NCBI GenBank assembly: GCA_025963735.1
Contig: JAOQAF010000167.1
Location: forward strand, 1 to 33,303
Reading direction: 5' to 3'
DNA length: 33,303 nucleotides
Source: Bacteroidota bacterium
GTDB lineage: Bacteria; Bacteroidota; Bacteroidia; B-17B0; Aurantibacillaceae
Shown here: positions 15,804 to 25,715 of the stretch, one piece after another
Position numbering within the stretch: position 1 is the first letter of the stretch
Layout: each line of letters begins with the position of its first letter
Notes under the pieces: generated by a model
What the model was told of the DNA's origin: nothing
What the model saw: only the letters and a program-made list of their open reading frames with translations
The model's database searches: none
Made by a program: the position numbers and the translations under genes

Positions 15804-17771
15804 TTATTTGCCTGTTACTTTAAATTCGGTCCTTCTGTTTTTCGCTTTATTTTCTGGTGTATCATTGGCTACTTTAGGTTTTTTATCTGCGTAACCATGA
15901 TAAGTTAAGCGGTCAGCATCTATTTTACCGTTGGTGATCAGATAATCTGCAACCGCTTTGGCACGATTGGTAGATAACGTGACGTTAAATTTTTTATCGC
16001 CGCTGTTATCGGTATGTCCACCCAATTCTATTTTCAAAGTGGGGTTCTTGGCAAGGAAAGAAGCAAGTTTATCTAGTTCGGCCTTACTTTCAGGTTTCAG
16101 TTCCCATTTGTTCACGTCAAAAAATACATTTTTTAACTCTACTACGTTACCGGTATCAATAGGTTCTAATGGTATGTCCAGAAGATAAGGTTTATTAAAA
16201 TCGGTTTCTTTTCCTTTTAAACTAAAATTATCGCTATAAAAAAGATACCCTTCTTTATTTACATTTACCAAATAATTTTTGTTGGCGGTAAGCGTTACAA
16301 AAAACTCTCCGTTGGTTCCTGAAAACGAACGTGTAATGTTGGTTCCGGTTTCAAGATCAAATAATTCAAAATTCGCTTCTAACGGTATTTTTGTTTTGGC
16401 ATTATATATTTTTCCTTTGGCATACGTAGTCTTCTCGGGTCTTATATCCTGTGGTAATTCAAACTGGTATATGTCAAGTCCTCCAAATCCGCCTTCTCTA
16501 TCACTTGCAAAATAGGCAAGGTTTCCTGCAGGGTCTACAAGCAAACTGTTTTCATCATTTGCTGTGTTAATAGGATATCCTAAATTAACAGCCGGCCCCC
16601 AATCTCCGTTAGGCTGGCGTTTACTCATAAATAAATCCGTGCCTCCAAGTCCGGGATGACCGTCGCTTGCAAAATATAAGGTCATGTTATCAGGATGGAT
16701 AAATACAGATTCTTCGTTGCCGGTTGAATTAACGTTACTGTTCAATTTCACCGGCGAGCCAAACCTTCCGTTATCTGCAATTGTGCTCATATAAATATCA
16801 ATGTTTTTACTTGCGCCACGACCTTTTACACCTCTGATAAAATAAAGTGTTTTGCCATCGCTGCTAAAACTCGGTTGGGTTTCCCAATTAGCCGTGTTGA
16901 TGTAACTGCCTGCATTTTGAGGTTTTGACCATTTGCCGTTTAGCCGTTGCGAATAAAAAATATCACAGCTTCCGTTTCCTTTCCTGTCGGCTGAACCGTA
17001 ATCTCCGTAATCATCGGCACAGGAAGCAAACAGCATAATATTACCATCAGCAGAAAGAGTAGGGGCGCCTTCGTTTCCGGAGCTGTTAATATTGGTAAGA
17101 GGTGTAGCCTGCGGCCAGCTGTCTTTCAGTTTTGTACTGATATAAAAATCTTCATTAAATGCTCCGGGTAAATCTTCACGTGGTAAAGCACGGGTAAACA
17201 TAAATTGTTTCCCGTCACCGGTAATGGCAGGAAAATATTCGTCATTGGCGGTATTAATTCCCGCCCCTACATTTACAGGTTTAAAGGGTTTTGGATTTTT
17301 AACAAGGGTTGAGGCAAATTCGCAGTTTTTAATCTGACGTTCGGCTTCCTCTTTCATGTTTGGGTTTATCCGCTCAAACTTTAAATAATTCTGATACGAG
17401 ATTTTCGCATTATCAAAATCAGAATTGGATTGGTATGCCTTAGCCAGATAAAAATTATTATCTGTCATAAACTGGGGAGCTATTCCAATTGCTTTTTTAT
17501 AATTTTCAATCGCCAGAGATGGTTTCTTTTTCATCATTAAAAAATCGGCGTACGCTGAATAGGCTTCCACAAAATTCGGATCTTCTTTAATGGCCGCCTG
17601 TATTTTTTTTTCAGCGTCCACATCATTCCGGTTTCTGAAAAAGCTTTTACTTTCTTCAAAATATTTTATGGCTTTTTTATTGGTGGAAGTATACTGCCCC
17701 GGGGGCATAGCCTGACTGCGCATTCCTAAGGAATACAAAAAGGATATCAGGATAAATAGGAATGTCTTCAT
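15804..17771 (-). CDS. TPR-PD40-OmpA family protein
   Basis: N-terminal TPRs, PD40 motifs (MTLYFASDGHPGLGGTDLFMS, NLAYFASDREGGFGGLDIY), C-terminal OmpA domain (KIELGGHTDNSGDKKFNVTLSTNRAKAVADYLI...NRRTEFKV). Confidence 0.92.
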   Translation of the reverse strand: MKTFLFILISFLYSLGMRSQAMPPGQYTSTNKKAIKYFEESKSFFRNRNDVDAEKKIQAAIKEDPNFVEAYSAYADFLMMKKKPSLAIENYKKAIGIAPQFMTDNNFYLAKAYQSNSDFDNAKISYQNYLKFERINPNMKEEAERQIKNCEFASTLVKNPKPFKPVNVGAGINTANDEYFPAITGDGKQFMFTRALPREDLPGAFNEDFYISTKLKDSWPQATPLTNINSSGNEGAPTLSADGNIMLFASCADDYGDYGSADRKGNGSCDIFYSQRLNGKWSKPQNAGSYINTANWETQPSFSSDGKTLYFIRGVKGRGASKNIDIYMSTIADNGRFGSPVKLNSNVNSTGNEESVFIHPDNMTLYFASDGHPGLGGTDLFMSKRQPNGDWGPAVNLGYPINTANDENSLLVDPAGNLAYFASDREGGFGGLDIYQFELPQDIRPEKTTYAKGKIYNAKTKIPLEANFELFDLETGTNITRSFSGTNGEFFVTLTANKNYLVNVNKEGYLFYSDNFSLKGKETDFNKPYLLDIPLEPIDTGNVVELKNVFFDVNKWELKPESKAELDKLASFLAKNPTLKIELGGHTDNSGDKKFNVTLSTNRAKAVADYLITNGKIDADRLTYHGYADKKPKVANDTPENKAKNRRTEFKVTGK

Positions 17772-17780
17772 GGTGTGTGG

Positions 17781-19634
17781 TTAAATTCCAACCCAAGCAC
17801 GCAGGGTTTGTTTTTGTTTTTCAGTAAGGTTTTCTTTAAGCGCAATTTTATTTTGCTCAATCACTTTTACTTTTTTCGCGTTGGCGGTTAGTGTTTTTAA
17901 TTTATATTTTCCTTTTTTGTTTTTCGGACGGTAAACTTCAATTGTTACTTTATCATTCTCTTTTAAGTTTTTATAATAATTACTTATAATTTCCTTTACG
18001 TTTTCAACTTTCAACTCCTTGCCATTCAGTTTATAAAGCTCATCTCCTTTTTTAAATCCAAGCGCTTTTCCAAATTCATCAAGGTCTTTGGTGTCGGTAA
18101 CTACGAGCCGTTTAGTATCCTGGTTCAGATCAAGATCAGGACTGCCGAAAGAAAATTCGTAACTTGTGCTTTCTTTTATATAATCAATTCCTATTTTTTC
18201 AAAAATCTCTTTCATAGGCAATGGCGTGGTTCCTGAAACGTGCTTGCGAAGAAACTGTCCGATTTCGGGATAAGTGAATTTCTCAATGTCATTGAATAAA
18301 TCCGCGTCGTTAAATGATTTATCTTTTCCATATTTAGTGGATAAGTCTTTCATCAGGTTTTGGGTACCGTATTTTCCTTCACTTAAATCGCGTAACATAA
18401 TATCAAGGCACATTCCAATCAGTGCTCCCTTTTCATATACATTGTTATATTGTTTGTGAACTTTTTCTTCAAGTACATGTTTACTCATCCATGTAAAACT
18501 CATGGTGTCATTAAATTGTTGAAGGCTATTCTGATATTTTTCCATCATAATATTCAGAAGCTCATCGATGCCAATGATTCCGCCTTTAGCCTGTGCGTGA
18601 TGTGCAGCGTACTCTGTCATGCCTTCATACAGCCAAAGGTGTTCGCTCATTTGTGGATTGTTGAAATCAAAATCGCCAATTTCTTTAGAGTGAATGTTAA
18701 GCGGGGTTACAATATGAAAAAATTCATGCGCCGCCACATCCCTTAGTTCCTGCTGAATAAAGGTGCTGTCCATTTCAGGCATTACATAAAAGGAAGAGTA
18801 AGAATGCTCCAGTGCCCCATGTGATCCGGACAGGGTGGCTTTATTTGTGAAGTAAAATAAAAAGGCATATTTTTTCACAGGAAGTTCGCCTCCAAGATAA
18901 TCACGTTGAGCGTTTAGAAGTTGCTTTAAAGTTTTAGCGATAAATTGCGAAGTGATTTTATGACCGGGAGAATAGGAGCTTACCAATACTTTTGTATTTG
19001 ATACCATAATAGTTGTTGTATCCGGAAGATCATACATAATAGGAGAGTCAACAAGATCATGGTAATCAAAAATTGTAATCTGATCTTTAGTATCACTTGT
19101 TTTTATGTTTGAAAGTCCTGTTGAAGGATAGAATCCTTTTGGTTTTTGGAATTCCAGAATAAAATTGCGGTTGGTTAAACCTTTAAAATACCCAAAGAAA
19201 CCGTGGGTATTTATCCCAAAATTTTTGCCTTCTTCAATATTGGTACCACCTGGTTCAAATACTACTTTACCTGAATCGGGCCCGTTCATTTTATCCCAGC
19301 TGTCATCTACGTCATAGCTTATTTCACTTATCATGTTGGCCGGTGATAATTTAAAGGTATTTACATTCGTGCGTGTAACTTTAATTTCCGTTCCGTTTTT
19401 ACCGGTAGCTTTTAAGTTGCTGATAAACCTTCCGAAATTATACACCTCATATGTGCCGGGAACCATAGCCGGAAAACAATAATCTATTTCGTTTTGAGTA
19501 ATATCGGGCGGCGTTAATTTTACCGTTACCTTATCATTGGTAACCTTTGTAAGATCTGCAAAATAATGATAATCTCCATCGGCAAAACCTTTGTGAATAA
19601 ACAAGAACAGCAACATAACAAGAATTGATCTCAT
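17781..19634 (-). CDS. M61-family metallopeptidase with PDZ domain
   Basis: AAHEFFHIVTPLNIHSKEIGDFDF...LWLYEGMTEYAAHH (HExxH...E); PDZ-like C-term LDEFGKALGFKKGDELYKLNGKELKV. Confidence 0.9.
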   Translation of the reverse strand: MRSILVMLLFLFIHKGFADGDYHYFADLTKVTNDKVTVKLTPPDITQNEIDYCFPAMVPGTYEVYNFGRFISNLKATGKNGTEIKVTRTNVNTFKLSPANMISEISYDVDDSWDKMNGPDSGKVVFEPGGTNIEEGKNFGINTHGFFGYFKGLTNRNFILEFQKPKGFYPSTGLSNIKTSDTKDQITIFDYHDLVDSPIMYDLPDTTTIMVSNTKVLVSSYSPGHKITSQFIAKTLKQLLNAQRDYLGGELPVKKYAFLFYFTNKATLSGSHGALEHSYSSFYVMPEMDSTFIQQELRDVAAHEFFHIVTPLNIHSKEIGDFDFNNPQMSEHLWLYEGMTEYAAHHAQAKGGIIGIDELLNIMMEKYQNSLQQFNDTMSFTWMSKHVLEEKVHKQYNNVYEKGALIGMCLDIMLRDLSEGKYGTQNLMKDLSTKYGKDKSFNDADLFNDIEKFTYPEIGQFLRKHVSGTTPLPMKEIFEKIGIDYIKESTSYEFSFGSPDLDLNQDTKRLVVTDTKDLDEFGKALGFKKGDELYKLNGKELKVENVKEIISNYYKNLKENDKVTIEVYRPKNKKGKYKLKTLTANAKKVKVIEQNKIALKENLTEKQKQTLRAWVGI

Positions 19635-19638
19635 AAAA

Positions 19639-20607
19639 TTATTTTAGTATTAAGTTAAAGTTTTTCCACCTATATATAAGCCAAAAAATGAAAAAAGTAA
19701 CACTTGCCATGCATGCCCACAGAATGAGTTCGGTGCCCGGGTTTTCTGTGTTAACTAAAAAGATAGCATCTGTTTTTAATACTCCGCTCGGAGTAGTAAC
19801 AAGTAAACTTGAAATTAAATTGTTGGCGCAGTGAATACCTAAAGCAAGTTCAAGGCCTTCATCTAAAAGTGTCAATGCACCCAGGAATAAGCCGAATAAA
19901 CTGTAGTAGGGCAACATGATTTGCCAGCCAAATGTTTTTGCCTCAGGATTTTCCATGTGCAGAAGACCAAATAAAAGTGAGGTGATGATCAGTGGTGCAA
20001 ATCCATTTTTAAACAGTAAGGCAAGGCCCTGCATTAAATAACCCCTTATTAAAATTTCTTCGGTACTTGTTTGAATAGGCATTAATACAATGCAAACCAA
20101 TAAAAGAATAATAAACTCGGCAGGTTTAAATTGAATGGTTACTCCTGTTGGATCAATAAAATATGCGCCAAACACCGAAATGATCAGTAAGACACCCCAA
20201 ACCGCAAAAGCTGTAAAAAAACGTTTGTATCTAAGTTTTGAATAAGCTGTTATAATTGACAGCGCCGTTTTTTTATGCACGCGTCGTACCACAATAAAAA
20301 GACCTGCAAGCGCAAAGACAAACATTCCTAAAAGCAATGCCAGCATAATGTTATTATCAATTCCCATTTTTACAGGATCGAAAATAATGGAAGGATTAGC
20401 TTCCAGATCAGAAAGGGTGATGTTTTTTTTTAACGCTATTCCTACCAGCGGAATCTGAATGATTACCTGAAATAAAATATAGCCGAAAAAAGAAGCAGTA
20501 ACTCCGAGCACATACATCCACCAATAATTATAACCGTGAACGGCCGCCGAATTTAAAAACAGGTTGTTAAAAGGAAGTTGAGGTTTATTAATGTGTTCAG
20601 GTTCCAT
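19639..20607 (-). CDS. CPBP-family intramembrane metalloprotease (Abi/CAAX-like)
   Basis: Multiple TM helices; TEEILIRGYLMQ (EExxxR), LLFGLLHMENP (FxxxH), GIHCANNLISS (HxxxN). Confidence 0.88.
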   Translation of the reverse strand: MEPEHINKPQLPFNNLFLNSAAVHGYNYWWMYVLGVTASFFGYILFQVIIQIPLVGIALKKNITLSDLEANPSIIFDPVKMGIDNNIMLALLLGMFVFALAGLFIVVRRVHKKTALSIITAYSKLRYKRFFTAFAVWGVLLIISVFGAYFIDPTGVTIQFKPAEFIILLLVCIVLMPIQTSTEEILIRGYLMQGLALLFKNGFAPLIITSLLFGLLHMENPEAKTFGWQIMLPYYSLFGLFLGALTLLDEGLELALGIHCANNLISSLLVTTPSGVLKTDAIFLVNTENPGTELILWACMASVTFFIFWLIYRWKNFNLILK

Positions 20608-20701
20608 TTCTTTGCAAGACTTTCCTTTATAATATTAAGTAATTTAGTAGTTTATAAAAGTATTTAAATTTTAAGTGAAACACAATCCTGACGTATAAAA
20701 G

Positions 20702-21652
20702 ATGAGAACTATTTTTATTTTAATGATCGTTGTTGTATTGATGGCCAGCTGCGCGGAGAAGGTTTCTGAAAAAAATATCTATAGCGAGGTTCAGTTAGGG
20801 GAAGCTTTATTCTTCGATCCGATTTTATCGCGCGACAGTTCTGTAAGTTGCGCGAGCTGTCATAAACCGCAGTTTGCATTTGCCGACAATGTTGCTTTTA
20901 GCAAAGGCATAGCCAGCCAACTTACCAAACGTAACACACCCAGCGCAATGAACCAGGGCGACCGTAATTTTTATTTCTGGGATGGACGCTCCGAAACGCT
21001 TGAGCATCAGGCGCTCGGACCAGTTGAAAACAGCGGCGAAATGGATTTTCCGGGAACATTATTAGTACGCAGGCTTTTAAGAAACGCGAAATATAAAGAG
21101 GCATTTCGAAAGGTATATTCTAAAAATCTCACCAAGGATTTAATAGCTGCTGCTCTTTCAGCTTATGAAAGAACACTGGAAACCAGTGACAGTCCGTTTG
21201 ATAAATACATGACGGGTAAAGACACAACTTTGTTTTCAGAGAGTGCCAAACGCGGGTTAAGCGTTTTTAATGATAAAGCGAAATGTTTCGATTGTCATTT
21301 CGGAGTTGATTTTACAGGTAACGATGAGTTTAAAAATATTGGTTTGTACGACGGAGATAAATTAAATGATAAAGGAAGATATTTAGTGACATTAAACAAG
21401 AAAGATCTGGGCGCATTTAAAGTGCCCGGATTAAGAAACATTGTGCAGACCGCGCCTTACATGCATAACGGCATGTTTAAAACATTGAGGGAGGTAATTG
21501 ATTACTATGATAAGCCCGATAAATTTGTACAACAGAGTATTAACCGCGATAGCCTTTTAAGAAGGCCATTGGCACTGAGTGAAAAAGAAAAACAGGATCT
21601 TGAAAACTTTTTAAAGAGTTTAAGCGATGCACGTTTCTCTATGCAAAAATAA
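20702..21652 (+). CDS. Di-haem cytochrome-c peroxidase/MauG-family lipoprotein
   Basis: Lipobox LMASC; CASCHKPQFAFAD and CFDCHFG haem sites; KVPGLRNIVQTAPYMHNGMFKTLREVIDYY. Confidence 0.93.
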   Translation: MRTIFILMIVVVLMASCAEKVSEKNIYSEVQLGEALFFDPILSRDSSVSCASCHKPQFAFADNVAFSKGIASQLTKRNTPSAMNQGDRNFYFWDGRSETLEHQALGPVENSGEMDFPGTLLVRRLLRNAKYKEAFRKVYSKNLTKDLIAAALSAYERTLETSDSPFDKYMTGKDTTLFSESAKRGLSVFNDKAKCFDCHFGVDFTGNDEFKNIGLYDGDKLNDKGRYLVTLNKKDLGAFKVPGLRNIVQTAPYMHNGMFKTLREVIDYYDKPDKFVQQSINRDSLLRRPLALSEKEKQDLENFLKSLSDARFSMQK

Positions 21653-22627
21653 CTATTTATTAAAGGTTCGATGTTCTACTTTATTCAAATCATCGCTGCT
21701 TAACGATCTGAAATAATCATAAGTAATCTTCAAACCCTCGGCCCGGCTTACCTTTGGCTCCCATCCTAAAATTTCTCTGGCTTTTGAAATATCCGGCTGC
21801 CGTTGTTTAGGATCATCTTTTGGAAGAGGAAGCGAGATTAATTTTTGTTTCGCGCGGGTTAATTTTAATATTTCTTCGCCAAATTCCTTTATGGTTATTT
21901 CGCTTGGATTACCAATATTAACTGGTAATGAGTGATCGCTTAAAAGCAAACGGTAAATACCTTCCACCAAATCATCAACATAGCAAAAACTTCTTGTCTG
22001 ACTCCCATCGCCAAACATGGTCAGGTCTTCTCCGCGAAGCGCTTGGCCAATAAATGCAGGTAAAACACGCCCATCATTTAAACGCATGCGTGGTCCGTAA
22101 GTATTAAAAATCCGGATGATGCGCGTTTCAAGGCCATGAGCATTGTGGTAAGCCATGGTGAGGGCTTCCATAAACCGTTTAGCTTCATCGTAGCAGCCAC
22201 GCGGACCAACGGGATTAACATTGCCCCAATAGTCTTCTGTCTGCGGATGAACATGCGGATCTCCATACACCTCACTTGTAGAAGCAACAAGAACACGCGC
22301 GCCTTTAACTTTGGCAAGGCCCAATACATTATGCGTTCCGAGAGAAGAAACTTTTAATGTTTGAATGGGAATTTTTAAATAATCGATAGGTGAAGCGGGC
22401 GAGGCAAAATGCAGGATGTAATCCAGCTGGCCGGGTACATGAATAAATTTTGAAACATCGTGATGATAAAACTCAAATTCCTTTAATTTAAAAAGGTGTT
22501 CTATGTTTTTAAGATCTCCTGTAATGAGGTTATCCATGCCAATAACATAGTAGCCTTCTTTTATAAAACGATCACATAAATGCGAACCTAAGAACCCTGC
22601 CGCACCGGTTATTAAAACTCTTTTCAT
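21653..22627 (-). CDS. UDP-glucuronate decarboxylase (UXS-type extended SDR)
   Basis: [44 protein letters not shown] (YxxxK), [18 protein letters not shown]. Confidence 0.9.
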   Translation of the reverse strand: MKRVLITGAAGFLGSHLCDRFIKEGYYVIGMDNLITGDLKNIEHLFKLKEFEFYHHDVSKFIHVPGQLDYILHFASPASPIDYLKIPIQTLKVSSLGTHNVLGLAKVKGARVLVASTSEVYGDPHVHPQTEDYWGNVNPVGPRGCYDEAKRFMEALTMAYHNAHGLETRIIRIFNTYGPRMRLNDGRVLPAFIGQALRGEDLTMFGDGSQTRSFCYVDDLVEGIYRLLLSDHSLPVNIGNPSEITIKEFGEEILKLTRAKQKLISLPLPKDDPKQRQPDISKAREILGWEPKVSRAEGLKITYDYFRSLSSDDLNKVEHRTFNK

Positions 22628-22678
22628 AATTAATAATTTTTTAAATGGAGTAAATGAATTTCAGTTCGTTCACTTATT

Positions 22679-24010
22679 TTATTTTGAATTTTTTTGTTTT
22701 ATTCCAATACAGTGGTATTCGTATCCTAATTCTTCAACATCCTGATGATCGAATATATTACGTCCGTCAAAAATTAATTTATTGTTCATTCTTTTTGAAA
22801 GTTCGTCAAAATCAGGCACTTTAAACTCCGGCCATTCAGTTACAATTAACAGAGCGTCAGCCTGGTTTAGTGTGTCATACATATCAGTAGCAAAGGCAAC
22901 GCGATCTCCTAAAATCCGCTCGGCTTCATGCTTAGCTACCGGATCATACGCTACCACTTTTGCACCGGCCTTTAGTAATTTATCAATAATCACAAGGCTT
23001 GGTGCCTCACGCATATCATCTGTTTTTGGTTTAAAAGATAAACCCCATAAAGCAAATGTTTTTCCTTTTAAATTATTATTAAAACGGCGGAGAACTTTAT
23101 TGAACAAAACTTCTTTTTGTAAATCGTTTACTTCTTCAACAGCGTTTAAAATACGCATATTGTATTTATTTTCTCTGGCAGTTTTAATAAGTGCCTTCAC
23201 GTCTTTAGGAAAACAGCTTCCGCCATAACCTACACCCGGGTAAATAAATTTATTACCGATCCGCGCATCGCTGCCAATCCCTTTTCTAACCATATTCACA
23301 TCAGCACCCATTATTTCGCACAGGTTGGCAATGTCGTTCATAAAACTTATTTTGGTAGCAAGCATAGCGTTAGCGGCGTACTTGGTCATTTCAGCGCTGG
23401 GAATGTCCATGAATACAATGGGGTGGCCATTCATTAAAAATGGTTTGTATAATTTACGCATCAGGTCTTCCGCTGCCGGATTATCAATTCCCACAACAAT
23501 TCTGTCGGGCTTCATAAAATCATCAATAGCTGCTCCTTCTTTTAAAAATTCAGGATTAGAACAAATATAGTAGTCGATTTTTTCACCACGTTTATCAAGT
23601 TCTTTTTGAAGTGCTTGTCTTACTTTTTCAGAAGTAGTAACAGGAACTGTAGATTTGGTTACTACAGCAAGAGGTTTGGTCATAAACTGACCTATGGAAG
23701 CCGCTACACCCAGTACATATTTTAAGTCAGCTGAACCATCTTCATCCGGTGGAGTGCCTACTGCAATAAAAGCAACATCACAATCGGCAATACTTTCTTT
23801 TAATGAGGTGGAGAATTCCAAACGTTTTTTGTCGAAGTTTCTTAGTACCATTTCTTCAAGACCCGGCTCATAAATGGGAAGAATTCCTTTTTTAAGATTC
23901 TCTATTTTTTTTTCATCCACATCAACGCAGGTAACATGGGCGCCAACTTCACTAAAGCAGGTTCCTGTTACAAGTCCTACATAACCTGTTCCTATTACTA
24001 TAATTTTCAT
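22679..24010 (-). CDS. UDP-glucose 6-dehydrogenase
   Basis: MKIIVIGTGYVGLVTGTCFSEVGAHVTCVDVDE, NPEFLKEGAAIDDFMKPDRIV, GVGYGGSCFPKDVKAL, FKPKTDDMREAPS. Confidence 0.95.
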   Translation of the reverse strand: MKIIVIGTGYVGLVTGTCFSEVGAHVTCVDVDEKKIENLKKGILPIYEPGLEEMVLRNFDKKRLEFSTSLKESIADCDVAFIAVGTPPDEDGSADLKYVLGVAASIGQFMTKPLAVVTKSTVPVTTSEKVRQALQKELDKRGEKIDYYICSNPEFLKEGAAIDDFMKPDRIVVGIDNPAAEDLMRKLYKPFLMNGHPIVFMDIPSAEMTKYAANAMLATKISFMNDIANLCEIMGADVNMVRKGIGSDARIGNKFIYPGVGYGGSCFPKDVKALIKTARENKYNMRILNAVEEVNDLQKEVLFNKVLRRFNNNLKGKTFALWGLSFKPKTDDMREAPSLVIIDKLLKAGAKVVAYDPVAKHEAERILGDRVAFATDMYDTLNQADALLIVTEWPEFKVPDFDELSKRMNNKLIFDGRNIFDHQDVEELGYEYHCIGIKQKNSK

Positions 24011-24063
24011 ACTGTTAATTTAAAATTGAAGAGCCTGGTTGTTTAAAATCTTCAACTTAATAT

Positions 24064-25197
24064 TTAAATGAGTTCTAAAAATGTTTTTGTGATGTATGAT
24101 AAAGTTTCTTCATCCAACTCGGTGTGCATAGGTAAGGAAAGTACATTCGCGCATAATTTTTCAGTTACCGGAAAGCTTCCTTCTTTAAACCGGTCGCTTT
24201 TATAAGCTTTTTGCATATGCAAAGGAATAGGATAATAGATCATAGCGGGGATGCCTTTTTCAGCCAGGGCTTCGCGGAGTTTAGTCCGGTCAACACCATT
24301 TAACTGTAAAGTGTATTGATGAAAAACGTGAGTTGAATTTTTAGCACGGACCGGGGTTTTTATTTTTGGATGATTGGCAAATGCTTTATCATAAAAGTCC
24401 GCGGCTTTGTTTCTCGCAGCGGCATATTCATCCAGCCTTTTTAATTTTGCGTTTAAAACCACAGCCTGCAAGGTGTCCAAACGAGAATTCACTCCTAATA
24501 CATCATGAATGTATTGAACACTTTGTCCGTGATGAGCAATCATTTTTAATTTCTGTGCAAGATCGCTGTCGTTGGTATATATTGCTCCGCCATCACCAAA
24601 GCAACCTAAATTTTTACTCGGAAAAAAAGAAGTGCAACCGATTGTTCCTATCGTTCCTGCCTTTTGTTTTCTTCCGTCTTTAAAAGTGTAATCTGCGCCT
24701 ATAGCTTGTGCCACATCTTCAATCACATACAGGTTGTGTTTTTTAGCAACTGCCATTATGCGTTCCATATCGGCGCACTGACCAAATAAATGAACAGGAA
24801 CAATTGCTTTTGTTTTTGAGGTAATGTTCTTTTCAATTTCTTCAATATTGATATCAAACGTATCAGGATAAACGTCCACCAATACGGGTGTTAATCCAAG
24901 TAGTCCTATTACTTCCGCTGTTGCCACATAAGTAAAACTGGCCGTTATTACTTCATCTCCGGGCTTCAGATCCAAAGCCATCATGGCAATTTGCAGGGCA
25001 TCTGTGCCGTTGGCGCAAGGTATAACATGCTTAACGTTTAAATATTTTTCAAGGCTTGCCTGAAATTCTTTAACTTGTGGTCCGTTAATAAAGGCAGTAG
25101 TATTAATTACCTCTTGCATTCCGGCATCAACCTCGGCTTTTATTTTTTCGTACTGACCTTTGAGGTCAACCATTTGAATCTTTTTGGTGGATATCAT
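24064..25197 (-). CDS. DegT/DnrJ/EryC1/StrS-family PLP aminotransferase
   Basis: Start at 25197 (MISTKKIQMVDLKGQYEKIK). PCANGTDALQIAMMAL, VIEDVAQAIGADY, TSFFPSKNLGCFGDGGAIYTND. Confidence 0.93.
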   Translation of the reverse strand: MISTKKIQMVDLKGQYEKIKAEVDAGMQEVINTTAFINGPQVKEFQASLEKYLNVKHVIPCANGTDALQIAMMALDLKPGDEVITASFTYVATAEVIGLLGLTPVLVDVYPDTFDINIEEIEKNITSKTKAIVPVHLFGQCADMERIMAVAKKHNLYVIEDVAQAIGADYTFKDGRKQKAGTIGTIGCTSFFPSKNLGCFGDGGAIYTNDSDLAQKLKMIAHHGQSVQYIHDVLGVNSRLDTLQAVVLNAKLKRLDEYAAARNKAADFYDKAFANHPKIKTPVRAKNSTHVFHQYTLQLNGVDRTKLREALAEKGIPAMIYYPIPLHMQKAYKSDRFKEGSFPVTEKLCANVLSLPMHTELDEETLSYITKTFLELI

Positions 25198-25249
25198 TCT
25201 GTTTTTAATTATAAAGAAATGAAAGCGTGAATTTACAAAAAAATGCGGG

Positions 25250-25663
25250 TTATTTTGCAAAAAAAGGCTTCAAAGCATCTTCGAGCCACGAAGGGATGGA
25301 GGTAACTTTATTAGTGGATTTCTGAAGATAAACCAGCGTAACTTTACCGGTGTTCAATAATTCGCCCTGAGCGTTATAACAAGCATATTCAAATGGCAGT
25401 TTAACACCTTTCGGCATTTCACTTATGGTAGTTACAACCGTTATTTCATCATCATAAAAGGCAGGCTTTTTATAGTTGATTGTATAATCTACCACGGGCA
25501 TGAGAATGCCGCGGGCCTCCACTTCTTTATAGCTAAAGCCCAAAAGCCGCATTGTTTCTACGCGACCAACTTCATAATATTGTGCGTATACACCGTAATA
25601 GGCATATCCCATCTGATCTGTTTCGCCGTAGCGCACCCTTATTTTTGTTTCGGCTTTAATCAT
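25250..25663 (-). CDS. Acyl-CoA thioesterase (YbgC/4-hydroxybenzoyl-CoA thioesterase family)
   Basis: RVRYGETDQMGYAYYGVYAQYYEVGRVETMR hot-dog fold signature. Confidence 0.9.
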   Translation of the reverse strand: MIKAETKIRVRYGETDQMGYAYYGVYAQYYEVGRVETMRLLGFSYKEVEARGILMPVVDYTINYKKPAFYDDEITVVTTISEMPKGVKLPFEYACYNAQGELLNTGKVTLVYLQKSTNKVTSIPSWLEDALKPFFAK

Positions 25664-25687
25664 TTCATTAATAAAAATATAACTTTA

Positions 25688-25715
25688 CAAATGTAATTTT
25701 AATTCATGAGTCAAA
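25688..25715 (-). promoter_or_regulatory. Promoter of the thioesterase / UDP-sugar operon
   Basis: Minus strand TTTG (25715-25712), 16-bp spacer, TACATTTG (25695-25688), exact TAnnTTTG. Confidence 0.4.

Noticed and set aside
19639-20607. CPBP (Abi-like) protease as an abortive-infection or bacteriocin-immunity gene
   Set aside because: The context is an envelope operon with M61 and OmpA proteins, not a bacteriocin or defence locus.
22078-23570. ORFs on either strand within UXS and UGD genes
   Set aside because: Overlap strongly recognised enzymes; low-complexity or implausible translations.
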